This document shows, piece by piece, positions 29,879 to 32,336 of a DNA stretch of 32,336 bases. The DNA comes from a virus. The notes below the pieces were generated by a model. That model saw only the letters and a list, made by a program, of their open reading frames with translations, did no database searches and was not told the origin of the DNA. Every line of letters starts with the position of its first letter. Position 1 is the first letter of the stretch. The translations under genes and the position numbers were made by a program. The stretch lies in IMG/VR virus record IMGVR_UViG_3300045258_000011, positions 1 to 32,336 of that record; one strand, given 5' to 3'.

Positions 29879-30202
29879 ATGCACGAAGACATAGTCGCGG
29901 CGATTCACGCCCTTTCAGCCGACATGGACCAGCGGCACTCCGAGAACGTTACACAACAGCGTGTAACTGATCTCAAAGTTGACGAGGTTATACGCAGAGT
30001 GGATGACTTACACAACGCATTCCCCAACGGCGATTGGGACGGACATCGCAGAGCGCATGAGGCGATGATCGCGCGGCATGAGGCAAAGGCGAGGTTCTAT
30101 GAAGAACTCCGCGTAGACCTCGCACAGAAAGGATTGTGGGCGCTGATTGTCGGGCTGGCTACGGCGGTCTGGTATTACTTCCGAGCGAAGGTGAACACAT
30201 GA
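29879..30202 (+). CDS. Tail-anchored small membrane protein, holin candidate
   Basis: A 107-residue protein, helical and charged through residue about 80 (MHEDIVAAIHALSADMDQRH ... RRAHEAMIARHEAKARFYEEL), then a single membrane segment GLWALIVGLATAVWYYF and a short basic tail. One C-terminal membrane span directly before an endolysin is compatible with a holin or with a lysis-timing partner. The stop overlaps the endolysin start (ATGA). Ribosome site is weak (GGGG), so read-through from upstream may matter. Confidence 0.6.
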   Translation: MHEDIVAAIHALSADMDQRHSENVTQQRVTDLKVDEVIRRVDDLHNAFPNGDWDGHRRAHEAMIARHEAKARFYEELRVDLAQKGLWALIVGLATAVWYYFRAKVNT

Positions 30203-30717
30203 GCGCATTTGATGATTGCTTCTCTCAGTTGATCGGCAATGAAGGCGCTTTCACGGCTGATCCGAAAGATAGCGGGAATTGGACTGGCGGATCGATCGGG
30301 CAAGGTCAACTGAAGGGTACGAAGTACGGAATCTCCGCAGCGAGCTACCCGACTGTCGATATTGCCAATCTGGCGCTCGACCAGGCGAAGGCCATTTACC
30401 TGCGCGATTTCTGGAATAAGTTTGGCGGCGATTCGCTAAACGAAGCGCTTGCATTCCAAGTGTTCGACGGCGCGGTCAACAGCGGCGTATCTCGCTCGGT
30501 GAAATGGCTTCAGCAGGCGGCTGGCGTAACTCAGGACGGGGTAGTCGGCCCGCAGACGCTCGCCGCGGCCGGTTCCCTTCAGCCCGCATGTGCAATCGCC
30601 GCCTATAACGGCTATCGGTTGGATTTCATGACCGACACCAATGCGTGGGCAACCTATTCGCGCGGATGGGCTAAACGCATCGCGAACAATCTCAAGCTTC
30701 TAGGAGCGCAATCGTGA
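30199..30717 (+). CDS. Endolysin, GH108 N-acetylmuramidase with peptidoglycan-binding end
   Basis: A 172-residue protein. The start at 30199 is ATGA-coupled to the membrane gene. Residues 12-30 show IGNEG-A-F-T-A-D-P-K-D-S-G-N-W-T-G-G, the GH108 signature with catalytic Glu15. Next come YGISAASYP, LDQAKAIYLRDFWNKFGGD and FQVFDGAVNSGVSRSVKWLQQAAG. The GH108-linked peptidoglycan-binding end is GVTQDGVVGPQTLAAAG and RLDFMTD. It cleaves the MurNAc-GlcNAc bond of peptidoglycan for lysis. No signal peptide is seen, so release needs the holin. Confidence 0.92.
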   Translation: MSAFDDCFSQLIGNEGAFTADPKDSGNWTGGSIGQGQLKGTKYGISAASYPTVDIANLALDQAKAIYLRDFWNKFGGDSLNEALAFQVFDGAVNSGVSRSVKWLQQAAGVTQDGVVGPQTLAAAGSLQPACAIAAYNGYRLDFMTDTNAWATYSRGWAKRIANNLKLLGAQS

Positions 30718-31322
30718 ACTGGTCAGACATAGCCGGCGCAGTCGGCAAAGCGGCGCCCATTCTCGGTACGGCGCTCGGCGGTCCTCTCGGTGGCGTGGCC
30801 GGCGCATTGATTGCCAGTGCGCTCGGAACGTCCAATGATGCCGATGCGGTAAACACAGCTCTCGCTGCTGATCCTGCCGCGCTCGAAAAGCTGAAAGAAG
30901 CGGAAATGGCGAACAAGGTGCAGATGCAGAACCTTGTCATCACCGCGGAAGCGAACCGGCTTGCCGACGTTCAGAACGCGCGCGCCAGGCAGACGGCGAA
31001 TCCGAAAGACTACACGCCTCAGTTCCTCGCTGGCGGCGTTACCTTGGGCTTCTTCGGCGCTCTCACTGCGGTCATGCTGGCGCCTTTGTCTAATACGGTG
31101 CACGACCTATTGCTCGTCATGATCGGCGCGCTTCAAACCGCTTGGATTTCGGTCATCTCGTATTATTTCGGCTCTAGCAAGGAAAGCGCCGGTCAGACGA
31201 AGATGATCGCTGATGTCGGGTACGCCGCGGCGAATGCTCCTATCAACATTCATACGCAGGCAGCCGCCGATCCTATCGCGCCGGCGTCGCTCCCTGAACC
31301 AAGCTTGTTCAAGGGGCACTGA
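30714..31322 (+). CDS. Holin-like 3TM membrane protein
   Basis: A 202-residue protein. GTG start 30714 with TAGGAG 8 nt upstream, overlapping the endolysin stop. An N-terminal Gly/Ala-rich hydrophobic segment (PILGTALGGPLGGVAGALIASAL) is followed by a helical charged part (PAALEKLKEAEMANKVQMQNL, ARARQTANPKDYTPQFLAGG). Two further membrane segments come next (TLGFFGALTAVML and LLLVMIGALQTAWISVISYYFGSSKES). The ARxxxxxxKDxxP and YYFGSSxxS lines match the 3TM holin family used in phage and gene-transfer-agent release. It probably forms or controls the membrane lesion. Confidence 0.7.
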   Translation: MNWSDIAGAVGKAAPILGTALGGPLGGVAGALIASALGTSNDADAVNTALAADPAALEKLKEAEMANKVQMQNLVITAEANRLADVQNARARQTANPKDYTPQFLAGGVTLGFFGALTAVMLAPLSNTVHDLLLVMIGALQTAWISVISYYFGSSKESAGQTKMIADVGYAAANAPINIHTQAAADPIAPASLPEPSLFKGH

Positions 31323-31323
31323 G

Positions 31324-31845
31324 ATGATTCGCTATGTATTGGCTACGATCGCTCAGGTGCTTTTCACGTACCTGCTTGCGGTACCGCTCGCGCCTCTCAT
31401 CGCGCTTTTCTGCAAGGATGACGGCTACCTGCCGAACTGGCTGTGCTGGTTTCAGACGTTCGATGCTCCGCTCGATTCGGGTTGGATCGACGGCTATTTC
31501 CAGCCAGCAGGCGCTCCCGCTCCGATCGGGTGGGAGAAGTGGTGGCTTCGTACGCGCTGGTTATGGCGAAACCCGGCATACGGCTTCTGTTATTGGCCGC
31601 TCGGCTTGCCCTACGATCCTGCCACATGGGTTGTCGATCTATTGACGCATGACGGCACGACGCTGACGGAGTTCAAGGCGCACACAGCCGACGGCAAGCA
31701 TTTCTGCCATACGACCAGTGCCGGCCTCAAGCTCGGCTACAAACTCTGGTGGGCGCTCGATGAGAACTGGAAGTTTATCGACAAGCTTCCGACATCGCGC
31801 GGACCTGATAACCGTCTACCGATCTGCTTTACGCCAACTTTTTAA
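31324..31845 (+). CDS. Hypothetical membrane-anchored protein
   Basis: A 173-residue protein starting MIRYVLATIAQVLFTYLLAVPLAPLIALF, one clear N-terminal membrane segment, followed by a Trp-rich soluble part (NWLCWFQTFDAPLDSG, EKWWLRTRWLWRNPAYGFCYWPLG, KLWWALDENWKF). Found in many phages of this type after lysis genes, with no known function. The longer upstream start at 31213 lies inside the holin gene and is rejected. It could assist lysis or superinfection exclusion, but this is a guess. Confidence 0.6.
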   Translation: MIRYVLATIAQVLFTYLLAVPLAPLIALFCKDDGYLPNWLCWFQTFDAPLDSGWIDGYFQPAGAPAPIGWEKWWLRTRWLWRNPAYGFCYWPLGLPYDPATWVVDLLTHDGTTLTEFKAHTADGKHFCHTTSAGLKLGYKLWWALDENWKFIDKLPTSRGPDNRLPICFTPTF

Positions 31846-32336
31846 ATGTTAGCAAGATGGATCGATCCTTTCGAGGGCTTCTGTTACAAGCCGACCGACC
31901 GTCTGCCGACCGTAATCGACTATGGAGCCAAGGGCGACGGCGTAACGGACGATAGCGCCGCGTTTCAGGCCGCGATCAATAGCGGGTTCGTCCGTATTCC
32001 AAAAACGTCAGCGGGCTTTATGATCCGCCATCCGCTGAATGCGACGAATCTCGATCAACTGACCATCGAAGGCGACGGCATGATTGCGCCTGACTGGGGC
32101 TTGGTCTACATTCTTCCGCCCTCTGGCAGCACGCTTCTCGCCGGAACCGGAGGCGTCCTGCTCGACGTCACCGGCTCAAACAACATTACGCTGCGGAATT
32201 TCAACATTTCCGCGCTCGGCGTTTCATCCAATCCTTCGTCTGTCGGGATCATCGGCGGTACTTCCACCGATCAGCGCCTCGGTGCGCCTGGCGGTTCGAA
32301 CATGATCATGGAAAACGTCGCCGTGTGCATGCAGAA
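31846..32336 (+). CDS. Tailspike with pectate-lyase-type beta-helix (3' truncated by window edge)
   Basis: An open frame from ATG 31846 to the right edge, 163 full codons. It begins MLARWIDPFEGFCYKPTDRL. Then VIDYGAKGDGVTDDSAAFQAAIN is the classic opening of Pectate_lyase_3/tailspike proteins, and beta-helix rungs follow (LTIEGDGMI, GVLLDVTGSNNITLRNFNIS). It would trim or bind surface polysaccharide. The catalytic part lies outside the window. The start directly follows the TAA of the previous gene, without a good ribosome site, so coupling is likely. Confidence 0.85.
   Translation, partial: MLARWIDPFEGFCYKPTDRLPTVIDYGAKGDGVTDDSAAFQAAINSGFVRIPKTSAGFMIRHPLNATNLDQLTIEGDGMIAPDWGLVYILPPSGSTLLAGTGGVLLDVTGSNNITLRNFNISALGVSSNPSSVGIIGGTSTDQRLGAPGGSNMIMENVAVCMQ

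Noticed and set aside
1-32336. Insertion sequences, integrase or attachment sites
   Set aside because: No transposase, integrase or flanking direct repeats were recognised in the window, so lysogeny cannot be judged from it.

Overview
The window is a contiguous piece of a tailed-phage (or prophage) genome. It reads as a podovirus-type phage of a GC-rich proteobacterium. A Burkholderia-like host is my best guess, from the high GC, the codon use and the virion gene set, but nothing in the window proves the host. Both ends are open: a primase-helicase gene enters from the left and a tailspike gene runs off the right.

Layout. (1) 2-5683: an early/middle operon on the + strand. It holds a T7 gp4-like primase-helicase, many small proteins joined by 4-bp ATGA/GTGA overlaps, a PD-(D/E)XK-like candidate nuclease, a SANT/Myb-like DNA-binding protein, NinB, a Ref/DUF968-like zinc nuclease, an AP2-HNH homing-type endonuclease, and a helix-turn-helix protein in the position of a late regulator. 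(2) 5684-5881: a strong-looking promoter followed about 105 bp later by an intrinsic terminator. With the regulator just upstream, this matches a lambda Q/pR'/tR' late switch. (3) 5882-17250: packaging and head genes. They are small terminase candidate, TerL, a sugar-binding or glycosidase-like virion protein, portal, zinc-ribbon protein, scaffold, major capsid protein (MCP) and a head decoration candidate. (4) 17311-29829: head completion, tail nozzle, a GNAT acetyltransferase, four large internal/ejection proteins (one ending in an S74-type chaperone domain, one carrying a peptidoglycan-hydrolase domain) and a tail fibre. (5) 29879-31845: lysis genes (tail-anchored membrane protein, GH108 endolysin, 3TM holin-like protein, further membrane protein). 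(6) 31846-end: pectate-lyase-fold tailspike.

The most striking signal is around the MCP gene. The gene is split after 13 codons by an 864-nt group I intron (14432-15295) whose P1, P3, P4, P7, P8 and P9 helices can be drawn by hand. Exact excision restores an uninterrupted 334-aa capsid protein. The intron carries an HNH endonuclease on the opposite strand, placed inside the P1 loop. The endonuclease's apparent -10 box lies within one strand of a 14-bp P1-extension helix. A second, free-standing HNH gene follows the MCP stop. It is preceded by a 13-bp perfect hairpin that buries a Shine-Dalgarno sequence and encodes a 12-codon leader peptide ending in an ATGA overlap with the endonuclease start. 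Two more HNH genes (4813-5286 and antisense 27604-28218) bring the total to four in 32 kb.

Function. The early operon would replicate and recombine phage DNA. The regulator would open the late region past the leader terminator. Late genes then build and fill the head, attach an ejection apparatus and depolymerase-type spikes, and lyse the cell. The HNH genes and the intron are passengers that have settled in or beside conserved genes.
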